64,000 nucleotides of DNA. It comes from Daejeonella rubra. Its GTDB lineage: Bacteria > Bacteroidota > Bacteroidia > Sphingobacteriales > Sphingobacteriaceae. The stretch covers positions 62,001 to 126,000 of the forward strand of contig NZ_FNHH01000004.1 in NCBI RefSeq assembly GCF_900103545.1, in the 5' to 3' direction. The notes beneath the pieces are model-generated. The model saw only the letters and a list, made by a program, of their open reading frames with translations, was not told the origin of the DNA and searched no databases. A program made the position numbers and the translations under genes. Shown here one piece after another: positions 1 to 9,457 of the stretch. Numbering within the stretch: the first letter of the stretch is position 1; the number at the start of each line of letters is the position of its first letter.

Positions 1-2
1 AG

Positions 3-947
3 GTTACAGTTGCTATGGCCTTTGAGCATTTTGCAGTAAATCAGGTAGATATCGCAATTATAGAGGTCGGACTTGGCGGCCGGCTTGATTCAACAAATGT
101 GATCAACCCTGAACTGAGTGTGATCAGTAATATTGGATATGATCACATGAATATTTTGGGAAATTCCCTGAATGAGATCGCAGCTGAAAAAGCAGGTATA
201 ATTAAACAGGGAGTACCTCTGGTTATTAGCCAAAGACAAAAAGATGTTGAAGATATATTCGTCAACAGGGCCTTAGAAATGCATTCAGATCTTACTTTTG
301 CAAGTGATGAATGGGAGATACTTAGGTCTTCAACACAAAACATCTCAACTGATTTCTTAAAATTAGAGATCAGGCAAAAAACAAATACAAGTTCTCCTGT
401 TTTCAATTTCGGCAGTCTTGAATTAGATCTTACCGGAAGCTATCAATTAAAGAATCTGGCAGGCGTATTAAGCGCTATAAAGCAATTAAGACTAAAGGGT
501 TATCAAATAGATGACCTGGATGTTATATCCGCTTTAAAAGAGGTAAAAACTCTTACCGGCCTGATGGGACGCTGGCAAACTTTGGATAAAGATCCACTGA
601 TCATTTGTGATACAGGACATAATGAAGATGGGATCAGGGAGGTTATGAAAAACATCAATTTAACGCCTCATCAGGATCTTCATATGGTAATTGGAATGGT
701 TAAGGATAAAGACATTTCCAAAATCCTTACGCTATTACCCCAAAAAGCATTTTATTACTTCTGTCAGCCAGATATCCCCAGGGCAAAACCGGCGAATGAA
801 TTACAATTAGAAGCTCAGGAATTTGGCCTTAAAGGTGAATATTACACTTCAGTAAATGCAGCTTTAGACGCAGCAAAGGCAAACGCAGGAAATAACGACC
901 TCATATTTATAGGTGGAAGCACATTCGTGGTGGCTGAAATTATATAA
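3..947 (+). CDS. folC: FolC: dihydrofolate/folylpolyglutamate synthase (5' end outside window)
   Basis: Adds glutamate to dihydropteroate or folates with ATP in the cytoplasm. The frame is open to the window's left edge, so this is the C-terminal part, about 314 residues of a family usually near 420-430; the ATP-binding P-loop lies upstream and is not visible. Seen here are the Mur-ligase-type motif VGLGGRLDSTNV, the C-terminal-domain motif DTGHNEDG, and the closing GGSTFVVAEI typical of FolC. The ATG at 15 is internal, not the start. The next gene begins 64 bases downstream on the same strand. Identity is secure; only the 5' boundary is unknown. Confidence 0.93.
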   Translation, partial: VTVAMAFEHFAVNQVDIAIIEVGLGGRLDSTNVINPELSVISNIGYDHMNILGNSLNEIAAEKAGIIKQGVPLVISQRQKDVEDIFVNRALEMHSDLTFASDEWEILRSSTQNISTDFLKLEIRQKTNTSSPVFNFGSLELDLTGSYQLKNLAGVLSAIKQLRLKGYQIDDLDVISALKEVKTLTGLMGRWQTLDKDPLIICDTGHNEDGIREVMKNINLTPHQDLHMVIGMVKDKDISKILTLLPQKAFYYFCQPDIPRAKPANELQLEAQEFGLKGEYYTSVNAALDAAKANAGNNDLIFIGGSTFVVAEII

Positions 948-1011
948 AATTATTATTCCGGTCGTGATTATGGATTCTGATTAATTTTATCATCCATAAG
1001 GTAAATAAATT

Positions 1012-1854
1012 ATGAGCCTTATGATAAATTTCACCGAGAATTTATACAAGACCCAGTGGCTGGAGATTGTATTCCAAAATCGTAACAAAGCATATGGTGC
1101 CTATGCTTTAAGAAATCAAAATACAGAAACAACGCTTAAAGCTTTAATCTATGCCTGCGTTTTATTCAGTGCCCTCATTATGGCTCCTATAATTTATAAT
1201 CAAATCTTCGGAACTAAACTATCAGATAAGATCATTGAGCCCTTTTCAACAATTGAAGTCAAATTAACAAAGATTCAAATAGTAAAGCCGGTTCCCCCTG
1301 TTGCTAAAGCTCCAGCTAAACCGGTCAAACTAAAAAGTGTAAACTTCAGTAATTTGCTGGTTGTTCCTGAAGAGCAGCCACTATCCGAACCTCCTACTCA
1401 ACAACAACTAACTGAAGCAGTGATCAGTTCCGTTGATTCAGAAGGTATTGAAAGTTCTGGATTAAATCCTGTGGAGATCTCAACCGGAGTCTTTAATGGA
1501 GCGGTAACTACAGAAATTCCGGAAGAGAACACAACTCTTTATACCCTGGATGGGATTGAAACCTACCCGGAATTTACAGGAGGTCATGCAGCATTTGTCA
1601 AATACCTTAACCGAAACTTAAGGTATCCGGAAGCTGCCGTTGAAAGGGGTATCCAGGGTAAGGTGTTGGTTAGCTTCATTATTGAAAAAGATGGCCAATT
1701 ATCCAATATAAAGATCATACGGGGAATTGGCAACGGATGTGATGAAGAGGCCATAAGAGTACTTGAAAAATCCCCCAAATGGAAGCCAGGGATACAAAAC
1801 AAGCAAAAGGTGAGGGTTGCCTATACCCTGCCCATTAATTTTAGTTTGCCCTAA
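1012..1854 (+). CDS. TonB-family energy transducer
   Basis: Carries proton-motive energy from an inner-membrane ExbB/ExbD motor to outer-membrane receptors. The 280-residue protein has the Bacteroidota N-terminal signature NRNKAYGAYALR (about residues 24-35), one membrane segment at about 42-64, a Pro/Lys-rich spacer (VKPVPPVAKAPAKPVK) and a C-terminal TonB domain from about 185, with YPEAAVERGIQGKV and a final LPINFSLP strand. An in-frame ATG at 1021 is an equally good start. No exbB or exbD lies next to it, so the partners must be elsewhere. Which receptor it serves cannot be told from the window; one receptor-like barrel lies at 48.5 kb. Confidence 0.88.
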   Translation: MSLMINFTENLYKTQWLEIVFQNRNKAYGAYALRNQNTETTLKALIYACVLFSALIMAPIIYNQIFGTKLSDKIIEPFSTIEVKLTKIQIVKPVPPVAKAPAKPVKLKSVNFSNLLVVPEEQPLSEPPTQQQLTEAVISSVDSEGIESSGLNPVEISTGVFNGAVTTEIPEENTTLYTLDGIETYPEFTGGHAAFVKYLNRNLRYPEAAVERGIQGKVLVSFIIEKDGQLSNIKIIRGIGNGCDEEAIRVLEKSPKWKPGIQNKQKVRVAYTLPINFSLP

Positions 1855-1858
1855 AATC

Positions 1859-1892
1859 ATGAACCGGCATCAAAAATTTGATGCCGGTTCAT
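1859..1892. terminator. Perfect inverted repeat between convergent genes
   Basis: A 16-base perfect stem with a 2-base centre lies between the stops of the tonB-like gene (+) and the APC permease (-). Its position suggests a shared bidirectional terminator. The T-run is weak: about four T on the minus-strand side and none on the plus side. Confidence 0.7.
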
Positions 1893-1926
1893 AAAAAATA
1901 AGATTTCTATAAAATTAGTCTTAAAA

Positions 1927-3345
1927 CTAACTCTTATTCTTATCCAGTGCTTTCCACATATAGTAAATAGGCACACCGGTTAAAACAATTATAAGTCCGG
2001 GCCATGTAAAATTAGGCTTATAAATAATAAGTAAAATACAAAAACTGATACCCATTATGATGTATAATGCAGGAAGAAAAGGATATCCAAAAGCCTTATA
2101 AGGCCTTTCTGCATCGGGTCTTTTAACCCTTAAAATGTAGATCCCCAGGATTGTTAACACATAAAATATAACGACTACAAATGAGATCATATCAAGGAGG
2201 TCTCCATATTTTCCACTTAGACATAGCGCAGATGCCACCAGACATTGTAACCATAATCCAAATTCAGGAACCGCATGTTTATTCAGAGTTGCAGTCTTTT
2301 TAAAGAATAAGCCATCATTTGCCATTGTGTGGTAAACACGAGCTCCGGCAAGGATTAATCCATTATTACAACCAAAGGTTGAGACCATGATCATAAGTGC
2401 GATAATTACCGTCCCAACATTTCCGAAGATCACGCTTGAAGCTGCCACTGCAACCCTGTCTTTTTCCGCATAGGCAATTTCCTCTAAGGGTAGAACAGCC
2501 AAATAAACAAGATTTGCAAGAACATAAACAATGGTGACTATCATAGTACCCAGAAATAAACTCAATCCGATATTTCTTTTAGGATTTCTAACCTCTCCCG
2601 CAATAAAAGTTACGTTATTCCAGGCATCACTGCTAAATATAGAACCAACCATGGCAGCGGCCACCGCACCAAGAGCGGCAGCTATGGTAAGCGACTGAAA
2701 TGAACCATCAGGGCTTAGTTTTTGCATACTCCATGCATTCTCCCAGTTACTTGTCCATATTTCAGGCTTCATAACGATAAATCCAAAGATGATCAGACCA
2801 AAAAGGCTGACTAATTTGGTCAGAGTAAATGAGGTCTGAATCATTTTTCCACCCTTTACTCCTTTTGTATTTATATAGGTAAGCAATATAATTATCGCAA
2901 TTGCCAGAACCTGGGCTGCAGATATTTTGACTGATCCAACCGTAAGCAGAATGAGATCTTCACTAACCTGAGGCCATAAATATGCTGTAAACTTTGAAAA
3001 AGCAACACCAACAGCTGCAATAGTGCCTGTTTGTATAACTGCAAAGAAACTCCAACCGTATAAAAACCCAACAAGCGGGTTATATGCTTCTTTCAGATAA
3101 ACATATTGTCCACCAGCTTTCGGAAACATTGCACTAAGCTCTCCATAACTAACCGCTGCAATTAAAGTCATTAATCCGGTAATAAGCCAAACAGCAATCA
3201 GCCATCCGGCAGAACCAACATTACGGGTAATATCAGCTGCAACGATAAAAATTCCGGAACCGATCATACTACCAGCAACCAGTAAAGTTGCATCCAGCAG
3301 ACCGAGCTCACGCTTCATTTCATTTTGGTCTAGAGTTTCATTCAT
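1927..3345 (-). CDS. APC superfamily amino acid permease (LAT-like)
   Basis: Predicted inner-membrane amino acid transporter or exchanger of 472 residues with about 12 membrane segments. The substrate-binding TM1 motif GSMIGSGIF is at about residues 26-34, and GQYVYLKEAYNPLVGFLYGW matches the TM3 region of LAT-type APC proteins. The ATG at 3345 sits directly before a soluble leader (NETLDQNEMKRELG), normal for the family. It is a single gene divergent from hppA. Substrate is not predictable from sequence. It is not closely similar to the two other APC proteins in the window, which look more like the CAT branch. Confidence 0.88.
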   Translation of the reverse strand: MNETLDQNEMKRELGLLDATLLVAGSMIGSGIFIVAADITRNVGSAGWLIAVWLITGLMTLIAAVSYGELSAMFPKAGGQYVYLKEAYNPLVGFLYGWSFFAVIQTGTIAAVGVAFSKFTAYLWPQVSEDLILLTVGSVKISAAQVLAIAIIILLTYINTKGVKGGKMIQTSFTLTKLVSLFGLIIFGFIVMKPEIWTSNWENAWSMQKLSPDGSFQSLTIAAALGAVAAAMVGSIFSSDAWNNVTFIAGEVRNPKRNIGLSLFLGTMIVTIVYVLANLVYLAVLPLEEIAYAEKDRVAVAASSVIFGNVGTVIIALMIMVSTFGCNNGLILAGARVYHTMANDGLFFKKTATLNKHAVPEFGLWLQCLVASALCLSGKYGDLLDMISFVVVIFYVLTILGIYILRVKRPDAERPYKAFGYPFLPALYIIMGISFCILLIIYKPNFTWPGLIIVLTGVPIYYMWKALDKNKS

Positions 3346-3633
3346 ATTAATATTGTGTTTTGATTTAAGATTAAACTTACATTAAAAAAATATCTGTAAT
3401 CAATAAAATTATTCGAAATCCAATTATTCTTTCTTTTGATCAAAAAAAAGAACAAAAAATGCAAATAAATATTTTACATAACTTACTCATAATCAGATAG
3501 TATAATTCATGCCTGAAAGAAATATGGTTGAATATCACAACATTATGAATTTCATTGTTTGATTAATAGAATAAGCCTGCTATTTTTGCCGATTGTATAA
3601 GAAAAAATAACGAATATAAACAGAGAATTATCC
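3346..3633. other. Divergent intergenic region, APC permease / hppA
   Basis: This 288-base AT-rich gap separates two divergent genes. The right part holds a near-ideal promoter for hppA (3558-3588). I see no open reading frame, RNA gene or repeat in the remainder. Confidence 0.6.
3558..3588 (+). promoter_or_regulatory. hppA promoter (TTTG-N19-TATTTTTG)
   Basis: TTTG at 3558-3561 and TATTTTTG at 3581-3588, separated by 19 bases, match the Bacteroidota vegetative consensus exactly. The predicted transcript start is about 3594, giving a leader of roughly 40 bases before the ATG at 3634. Confidence 0.75.
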
Positions 3634-5904
3634 ATGGAGTTTTTACAAAACAATTTGATTTATTTAATACCGGCGATGGGTGTTTTTGGCATCGTGATTA
3701 TGGCTATAAAATCAGCCTGGGTTACTAAGCAGGATCCCGGTGATGAAAACATGCAGCGGCTCTCAGGTTATATCGCGGATGGAGCTATGGCTTTTCTAAA
3801 AGCTGAGTGGAAGGTTCTGGGATATTTTTCGGTAATCGCAGCAATATTGTTAGCCTATTCAGGTACCCTGGTTGAAACTTCAAGCTGGGTAATTGCAGTT
3901 TCTTTTGTTATCGGTGCATTTACTTCAGCCCTTGCGGGTTATATAGGAATGAACATTGCAACAAAAGCAAATGTTCGTACTACACAGGCTGCACGTACAA
4001 GTCTGGCTAAAGCATTACAGGTTTCCTTTACTGGTGGAAGTGTAATGGGAATTGGTGTTGCAGGACTTGCTGTTTTAGGACTTGGAAGCTTATTCATTGT
4101 TTTCTATAATATGTATGTTGTAAATACAGGTGGCAGTGTGAATGGAAAAGAGATGGAAAAAGCTCTTGAAGTTTTAGCTGGTTTTTCACTTGGTGCTGAG
4201 TCTATCGCATTATTTGCCCGTGTTGGTGGTGGTATTTATACTAAAGCAGCAGATGTTGGTGCAGATCTTGTTGGTAAAGTTGAAGCGGGAATTCCTGAAG
4301 ATGATGTAAGAAATCCTGCAACAATTGCAGATAATGTTGGAGACAACGTTGGCGATGTTGCTGGTATGGGTGCCGATCTGTTCGGATCATATGTTGCAAC
4401 TATATTGGCAACCATGATCCTGGGTCGTGAAATCGTTTCTATCGATAATTTTGGAGGAATTGCCCCTATCCTATTACCAATGCTTATTGCAGGTCTGGGT
4501 TTAATATTATCAATTGTTGCTACTGCATTTGTTAGAATAAGCAAAGAAACTGATAGTGTTCAGAATGCTTTGAACATGGGTAACTGGTCTTCAATTGTAT
4601 TAACCGCCATCGTTTCTTTCTTTGCAGTAAAATGGATGCTGCCTGCAGGAGAAATGTTTATGAGCAGAGATATGGTTGGTGGTGTTTTAAAAGAAGGAGC
4701 TATTTCATTTACAAGTATGGATGTATTTTATTCCATCATTGTAGGACTGGTTGTCGGAACACTAATGAGTCTGATCACCGAATATTACACAGCAATGGGT
4801 AAACGTCCGGTACTTAGTATCATAAAGCAATCTTCAACAGGTCATGCGACCAATATAATTTCAGGTTTAGCTGTTGGTATGGAATCAACAGTTGCTCCAA
4901 TATTGGTACTTGCTGCTGGTATATACGGATCATTCTACTTCGCCGGATTCTATGGTGTAGCAATTGCTGCAGCAGGAATGATGGCAACTACTGCGATGCA
5001 GTTATCTATCGACGCTTTTGGTCCGATTGCTGATAACGCAGGTGGTATAGCTGAAATGAGTGGATTACCTCCGGAAGTTAGAGATCGTACTGATAACCTT
5101 GATGCTGTGGGTAATACTACTGCTGCAACTGGAAAAGGTTTTGCTATCGCTTCAGCGGCATTAACTTCACTGGCATTATTTGCCGCATTCGTTGGTGTTG
5201 CTGGTATCGACCACATTGATATTTACAAAGCAGATGTTCTTGCAGGATTATTTGTTGGAGGAATGATTCCTTTTATATTCTCAGCACTTTGTATCTCTGC
5301 AGTAGGCAGAGCTGCAATGGACATGGTTAATGAAGTGCGCAGACAGTTCCGTGAGATTCCTGGGATCATGGAATATAAAGCAAAACCTGAATACGAAAAA
5401 TGTGTTGCTATTTCAACAAAAGCATCTATCCGCGAAATGATGTTACCTGGAGCTATTGCTCTTATCGTTCCTATCATCATAGGTTTTTCTTTTGGCCCTG
5501 AGGTTTTAGGCGGACTATTAGCAGGTGTTACCGTATCAGGTGTACTTATGGGTATGTTCCAGTCTAATGCAGGTGGTGCATGGGATAATGCAAAAAAATC
5601 ATTTGAAAAAGGTGTTGAAATTGATGGTGAGATGTACTACAAAAAATCTGAACCACATAAGGCTTCAGTAACAGGTGATACAGTTGGAGATCCATTCAAA
5701 GATACTTCAGGTCCATCTATGAACATTCTGATCAAACTAATGTCTATTGTATCACTGATCATTGCTCCTCATATTTCTGCAGGCTTAACGCATACTGTAA
5801 CCGTTGAAGTTCAAAAAGAAATTAAAGTGATCAAATCTGAAGATCAGGCTGGTAACACAACCATTGATACTATTGTAAATATTACTGATACGATCAGAAG
5901 ATAA
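3634..5904 (+). CDS. hppA: Membrane-bound ion-pumping pyrophosphatase, K+-dependent type
   Basis: Hydrolyses cytoplasmic pyrophosphate and pumps H+ and/or Na+ across the inner membrane. It is 756 residues with about 16 membrane segments. The catalytic stretch DVGADLVGKVEAG is followed by the acidic DNVGDNVGD cluster (about residues 207-245). The motif GNTTAATGKG has Ala where K+-independent enzymes carry Lys, so by the published family rule it should be K+-dependent; that class includes Na+ pumps and dual Na+/H+ pumps, and I cannot resolve the ion. A charged tail of about 44 residues (from about 713) follows the last membrane segment. It has its own promoter and a downstream hairpin, so it is probably monocistronic. 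Confidence 0.95.
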   Translation: MEFLQNNLIYLIPAMGVFGIVIMAIKSAWVTKQDPGDENMQRLSGYIADGAMAFLKAEWKVLGYFSVIAAILLAYSGTLVETSSWVIAVSFVIGAFTSALAGYIGMNIATKANVRTTQAARTSLAKALQVSFTGGSVMGIGVAGLAVLGLGSLFIVFYNMYVVNTGGSVNGKEMEKALEVLAGFSLGAESIALFARVGGGIYTKAADVGADLVGKVEAGIPEDDVRNPATIADNVGDNVGDVAGMGADLFGSYVATILATMILGREIVSIDNFGGIAPILLPMLIAGLGLILSIVATAFVRISKETDSVQNALNMGNWSSIVLTAIVSFFAVKWMLPAGEMFMSRDMVGGVLKEGAISFTSMDVFYSIIVGLVVGTLMSLITEYYTAMGKRPVLSIIKQSSTGHATNIISGLAVGMESTVAPILVLAAGIYGSFYFAGFYGVAIAAAGMMATTAMQLSIDAFGPIADNAGGIAEMSGLPPEVRDRTDNLDAVGNTTAATGKGFAIASAALTSLALFAAFVGVAGIDHIDIYKADVLAGLFVGGMIPFIFSALCISAVGRAAMDMVNEVRRQFREIPGIMEYKAKPEYEKCVAISTKASIREMMLPGAIALIVPIIIGFSFGPEVLGGLLAGVTVSGVLMGMFQSNAGGAWDNAKKSFEKGVEIDGEMYYKKSEPHKASVTGDTVGDPFKDTSGPSMNILIKLMSIVSLIIAPHISAGLTHTVTVEVQKEIKVIKSEDQAGNTTIDTIVNITDTIRR

Positions 5905-5910
5905 TAAAAT

Positions 5911-5947
5911 ACGCAGAAGGGAATTCAAATTGAATTCCCTTCTGCGT
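5911..5947. terminator. 18-bp perfect hairpin after hppA
   Basis: A perfect 18+1+18 inverted repeat begins 6 bases after the hppA stop. It is not followed by a clear T-run, so it may act as a mRNA 3'-end stabiliser as much as an intrinsic terminator. Confidence 0.7.
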
Positions 5948-6110
5948 TAATCTAATTCTATATAAGTACCTGTTAATCTGATCAATTCTTACATATTCTA
6001 AGCCCTATTGGCAATAGCATTCGGGTTTCATTTTTCCATTTTAATTAATTACGTTTGAAATCAGTTTAAATCATACTTTCACATAAAATATTTTAACTAA
6101 ACCAATTCGT

Positions 6111-7586
6111 ATGTTCCACAAAAAATCCATCGAACAGTTAATGTTCGAATCAAATGAAACAGGTGAAGGCACATTAAAACGATCATTAAGCAGTGTAAAC
6201 CTGGTTGCTTTGGGAATAGGCGCAATTATTGGTGCCGGACTATTTTCCCTAACTGGAATAGCGGCAGCTGAGAATGCCGGGCCGGCAGTTACCATTTCAT
6301 TTGCACTTGCTGCTTTTGCCTGTGCATTCGCCGGACTTTGCTACGCAGAATTCGCCTCCATGATACCAGTTGCAGGTAGTGCATATACCTATTCTTACGC
6401 AACTATGGGTGAGTTTATGGCCTGGGTCATCGGCTGGGATCTTGTTCTTGAATACGCATTAGGTGCCGCTACAGTAGCAGTAAGCTGGTCGAGATATCTT
6501 TTAGAACTACTGAACAAATACAATATTGATCTTCCTCATGAGTTAATTGTATCGCCATGGGAAACTATGAAATTGGGAGATGGAACTGTCATTGATGGTG
6601 GTATTATCAATCTGCCAGCTATCTTCATTGTTAGTATTTTATCTCTTGTACTGATTCGTGGAACTCAGGGATCTGCAAACATGAACAACTTCCTGGTAAT
6701 TTTAAAAGTTGCTGTTGTGTTAATGTTCATCATATTAGGATGGAGCCATATCAACCCTGACAATTATGTACCTTACATTCCAGAGAACACAGGTAAATTT
6801 GAAAATTTCGGATGGTCAGGTATTTCAACAGGAGCTGCAGTGGTGTTCTTTGCATTCATTGGCTTTGATGCCGTTTCAACTGCAGCACAGGAAGCAAAAA
6901 ACCCTCAAAAAGGAATGCCAATTGGAATTTTAGGCTCCCTGGTTGTCTGTACTATTCTTTATGTTCTATTTGCTCACGTAATGACAGGTCTTGTTAATTA
7001 TAAAGACTTTGCCGGAGACGCAAAACCTGCGGCAACAGCCTTTGCAATGACAGGTTATACATACCTGCAAGATGCTCTGATCATTGCAATTCTTGCAGGA
7101 TATACTTCAGTTATACTAGTTATGTTAATGGGACAGTCGCGTGTATTTTACACAATGGCTAAGGATGGTCTACTTCCAAAATTCTTTGCAGCGGTTCATC
7201 CAAGCTTCCGCACACCATGGAAAACTAATTTATTCTTCCTTGTTTTTGTGAGTCTTTTTGCTGGTTTCGTACCAGTTTCAGATTTAGGGCACATGGTGAG
7301 TATCGGTACATTATTTGCGTTTACATTGGTTTGTATCGGTATCATGGTCCTTCGTAAATCACTTCCAGATGCAGTTAGACCATTCAGAACACCATGGGTA
7401 CCATTCGTACCTGTAATGGGTATTATTGTTTGTGTTTACCTGATGTATACTTTACCTGCAGAAAGCTGGCTTCGTCTATTAATCTGGATGACAATTGGTG
7501 TAGTGATCTATTTCATATATGGTAAAAAACACAGTAAGGTTCGTGAACTGAGAAATGGTAAAATAATTGAGAAAGAAAGAGAATAA
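6111..7586 (+). CDS. APC superfamily amino acid permease (CAT-like)
   Basis: Inner-membrane amino acid transporter of 491 residues with 12-13 membrane segments. After a 30-residue cytoplasmic leader (KKSIEQLMFE) comes the TM1 motif GIGAIIGAGLFSLTG. The leader, the AGLCYAEFASMIPVAGSAYTY segment and FFAFIGFDAVSTAAQEAKNP are characteristic of the cationic amino acid transporter (CAT) branch, which includes bacterial homologues with broad substrates. It is clearly paralogous to the permease at 46537 (shared KKSIE leader, YAEFAS.IPVAGSAYTYAY and IGFDA.ST). The gene stands alone between two hairpins. Substrate unknown. Confidence 0.9.
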   Translation: MFHKKSIEQLMFESNETGEGTLKRSLSSVNLVALGIGAIIGAGLFSLTGIAAAENAGPAVTISFALAAFACAFAGLCYAEFASMIPVAGSAYTYSYATMGEFMAWVIGWDLVLEYALGAATVAVSWSRYLLELLNKYNIDLPHELIVSPWETMKLGDGTVIDGGIINLPAIFIVSILSLVLIRGTQGSANMNNFLVILKVAVVLMFIILGWSHINPDNYVPYIPENTGKFENFGWSGISTGAAVVFFAFIGFDAVSTAAQEAKNPQKGMPIGILGSLVVCTILYVLFAHVMTGLVNYKDFAGDAKPAATAFAMTGYTYLQDALIIAILAGYTSVILVMLMGQSRVFYTMAKDGLLPKFFAAVHPSFRTPWKTNLFFLVFVSLFAGFVPVSDLGHMVSIGTLFAFTLVCIGIMVLRKSLPDAVRPFRTPWVPFVPVMGIIVCVYLMYTLPAESWLRLLIWMTIGVVIYFIYGKKHSKVRELRNGKIIEKERE

Positions 7587-7605
7587 TTTAATCTTCTATT
7601 CTTGT

Positions 7606-7639
7606 AAAAAAGGTTTCAGACATGTCTGAAACCTTTTTT
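7606..7639 (+). terminator. Intrinsic terminator after APC permease
   Basis: A 17+17 palindrome built from AAAAAAGGTTTCAGACA and its complement ends in a run of seven T, 20 bases after the permease stop. It is the most canonical rho-independent terminator in this part of the window. Confidence 0.85.
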
Positions 7640-7696
7640 TAATTACAGGAATTTAATACCGCCATATCATACTATTTGAATAAAAAGAACCCTAAC

Positions 7697-8266
7697 ATGG
7701 AAAATTTCAATTATAAGCAGATCCTTTCAGTTACAATGATCCTTTTTGCAATCATTGATATTCTTGGATCCATACCTGTTGTAATATCTTTGCGAAATAA
7801 GGTTGGTCATATCCAGTCTGAAAAGGCGTCCATTGTAGCTCTTCTGCTGATGATATTATTTCTATTTATTGGAGAGGAAATGCTCAAAATTATAGGACTT
7901 GATATTTCTTCTTTTGCGATAGCCGGTTCTGTAGTTATCTTCATTATTGCTATGGAAATGATATTGGGCATTAATTTTTTCCGCGAAGAGGCCCCGGAAA
8001 GTGCCTCAATTGTTCCTTTGGCATTTCCACTTATTGCAGGTTCAGGAACACTAACCACTCTCCTTTCACTCAAATCAGAATATGCTACTCAAAATATCAT
8101 AGTTGGAATAATTCTTAATATGATCTTTGTATATATCGTATTAAAGAACACCATTTACCTTGAAAAAATTCTGGGCAAAACAGGGTTAAATATTATGCGT
8201 AAAGCATTCGGGATCATTCTTCTGGCCATTGCCATAAAGCTGTTCAGAAACAATACAGGATTATAA
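7697..8266 (+). CDS. MarC-family integral membrane protein (UPF0056)
   Basis: A 189-residue inner-membrane protein with about six hydrophobic segments. The segments ILFAIIDILGSIPVVISL and VPLAFPLIAGSGTLTTLL are MarC-family hallmarks; the family's biochemical role is still unsettled despite the historical multiple-antibiotic-resistance name. I chose the ATG at 7697 over the TTG at 7676 because the extra seven residues (NKKNPN) are not family-like and no initiation signal supports them. Its 3' end lies 18 bases from the convergent methyltransferase with no obvious terminator between. Confidence 0.85.
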   Translation: MENFNYKQILSVTMILFAIIDILGSIPVVISLRNKVGHIQSEKASIVALLLMILFLFIGEEMLKIIGLDISSFAIAGSVVIFIIAMEMILGINFFREEAPESASIVPLAFPLIAGSGTLTTLLSLKSEYATQNIIVGIILNMIFVYIVLKNTIYLEKILGKTGLNIMRKAFGIILLAIAIKLFRNNTGL

Positions 8267-8284
8267 TTGATTGTATATTTGTTT

Positions 8285-9457
8285 TCAGGGCTTAATTAAT
8301 CGCGCAACAAACATTGTATCCGCTTTTCTAGTGTAGCCATTGATCAATTCTAAAGCTTCAAGCATCATTCCATGCTCAGACTGAAGATACTTGACAACCT
8401 CTTCGTTTTCTTCTCTGAAAACAGAACAGGTTATATAAATCAAAGGTTTTCCGGGTTTGAGATATTTTAATACGTTTCCGGCGATAGTCTTTTGCAAATT
8501 TTGAAATCCCTGAATTTTATATTCCTCAAACTGACTGATCATTTCCGGAGTCCTTCCCCATGTACCTGAACCACTGCAAGGAGCATCCAGTATGATCCCA
8601 TCAAACTCATAATGATGAAGTTCCGGATCAGGATTTGTCGTAAGATCAATTAATTTCTTCTGGTAAGTTCTCAGTCCGGCAGCAATAAATCGTTCATCCA
8701 GATTATCCAATACACTGGCCCGGATATCTGAAACCACCAATTTTATATCAGGCTGTTCAGAAAATAACAACAATGATTTACCCCCTGAAGCCGCACAGGC
8801 ATCCCACCAGTGTTCGTATCGGTTTGGCTTGAAATAGTTCAGGGTATGCTGAGAAGAGAGGTCCTGAACCTCGTATGGCTTCACTGAATAATTAATATCC
8901 GGAAATAATAGATTCAGGTTCGTTCCATTTGGCAATGAAATGGTATAATCTCCAATTTGGCTGTATTCAATACCGCTTTCCTGAATTGTTTTCAAAACAG
9001 CGCTAAGTGAAGGAGGATTTATCCGTATAAAAAGATCCGGCTGAATAAACAGTGATGAAAGGAATTTGCTATCTTCAATTCCATCAGAGAGGTGATCTGT
9101 GAAAGGGAAAACTTCCTTTAATATCAAGCCTTCATTTTCTTCTGCATACTTTATTTTTTCATCAAGCGACAAATATATTTTCTCATTAAGGTCAGCACGA
9201 AAATGCTGGAGGAAAGGATTATCTACCGAGGTGCACAAGAACTCCGCGAGGAAAAGTCTTTGCTCTGTTGTTTTATCTGATAAGGCCTTGCCTAATCTGA
9301 AATAATTATATAATAGCCTTGAAGCCGACCGGCGATCTGTTGAGCCCATCTGCTTATTTTTTTTGAAAAAATCCGGTAGAAATTTGGTAATAGGCCTATC
9401 GCCAGGGTAACTATCCAGAACCTTCAAAAAGGTTCTCAGCTGTTGTTCTGATCTCAT
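8285..9457 (-). CDS. RsmB/Sun-like rRNA m5C methyltransferase
   Basis: S-adenosylmethionine-dependent RNA cytosine-5 methyltransferase of 390 residues. The C-terminal Rossmann domain contains WWDACAASGGKSLLL (SAM-binding motif I), LDAPCSGSGTWGR (motif IV, catalytic Cys) and ITCSVFREENEEVV (motif VI, second Cys), the two-cysteine arrangement of the NOL1/NOP2/Sun family. The N-terminal third is helical and could be a degenerate NusB-like RNA-binding domain. The ATG overlaps the stop of the upstream lipoprotein gene by four bases (ATGA), so the two are probably translated together. The target base is not predictable, so no gene symbol is assigned. Confidence 0.88.
   Translation of the reverse strand: MRSEQQLRTFLKVLDSYPGDRPITKFLPDFFKKNKQMGSTDRRSASRLLYNYFRLGKALSDKTTEQRLFLAEFLCTSVDNPFLQHFRADLNEKIYLSLDEKIKYAEENEGLILKEVFPFTDHLSDGIEDSKFLSSLFIQPDLFIRINPPSLSAVLKTIQESGIEYSQIGDYTISLPNGTNLNLLFPDINYSVKPYEVQDLSSQHTLNYFKPNRYEHWWDACAASGGKSLLLFSEQPDIKLVVSDIRASVLDNLDERFIAAGLRTYQKKLIDLTTNPDPELHHYEFDGIILDAPCSGSGTWGRTPEMISQFEEYKIQGFQNLQKTIAGNVLKYLKPGKPLIYITCSVFREENEEVVKYLQSEHGMMLEALELINGYTRKADTMFVARLIKP

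Noticed and set aside
4236..5480. Three antisense reading frames (102, 88 and 85 codons) inside hppA
   Set aside because: They are mirror products of the Gly/Ala/Val-rich hppA codons, have no recognisable domains, and lie wholly within an intact conserved gene.
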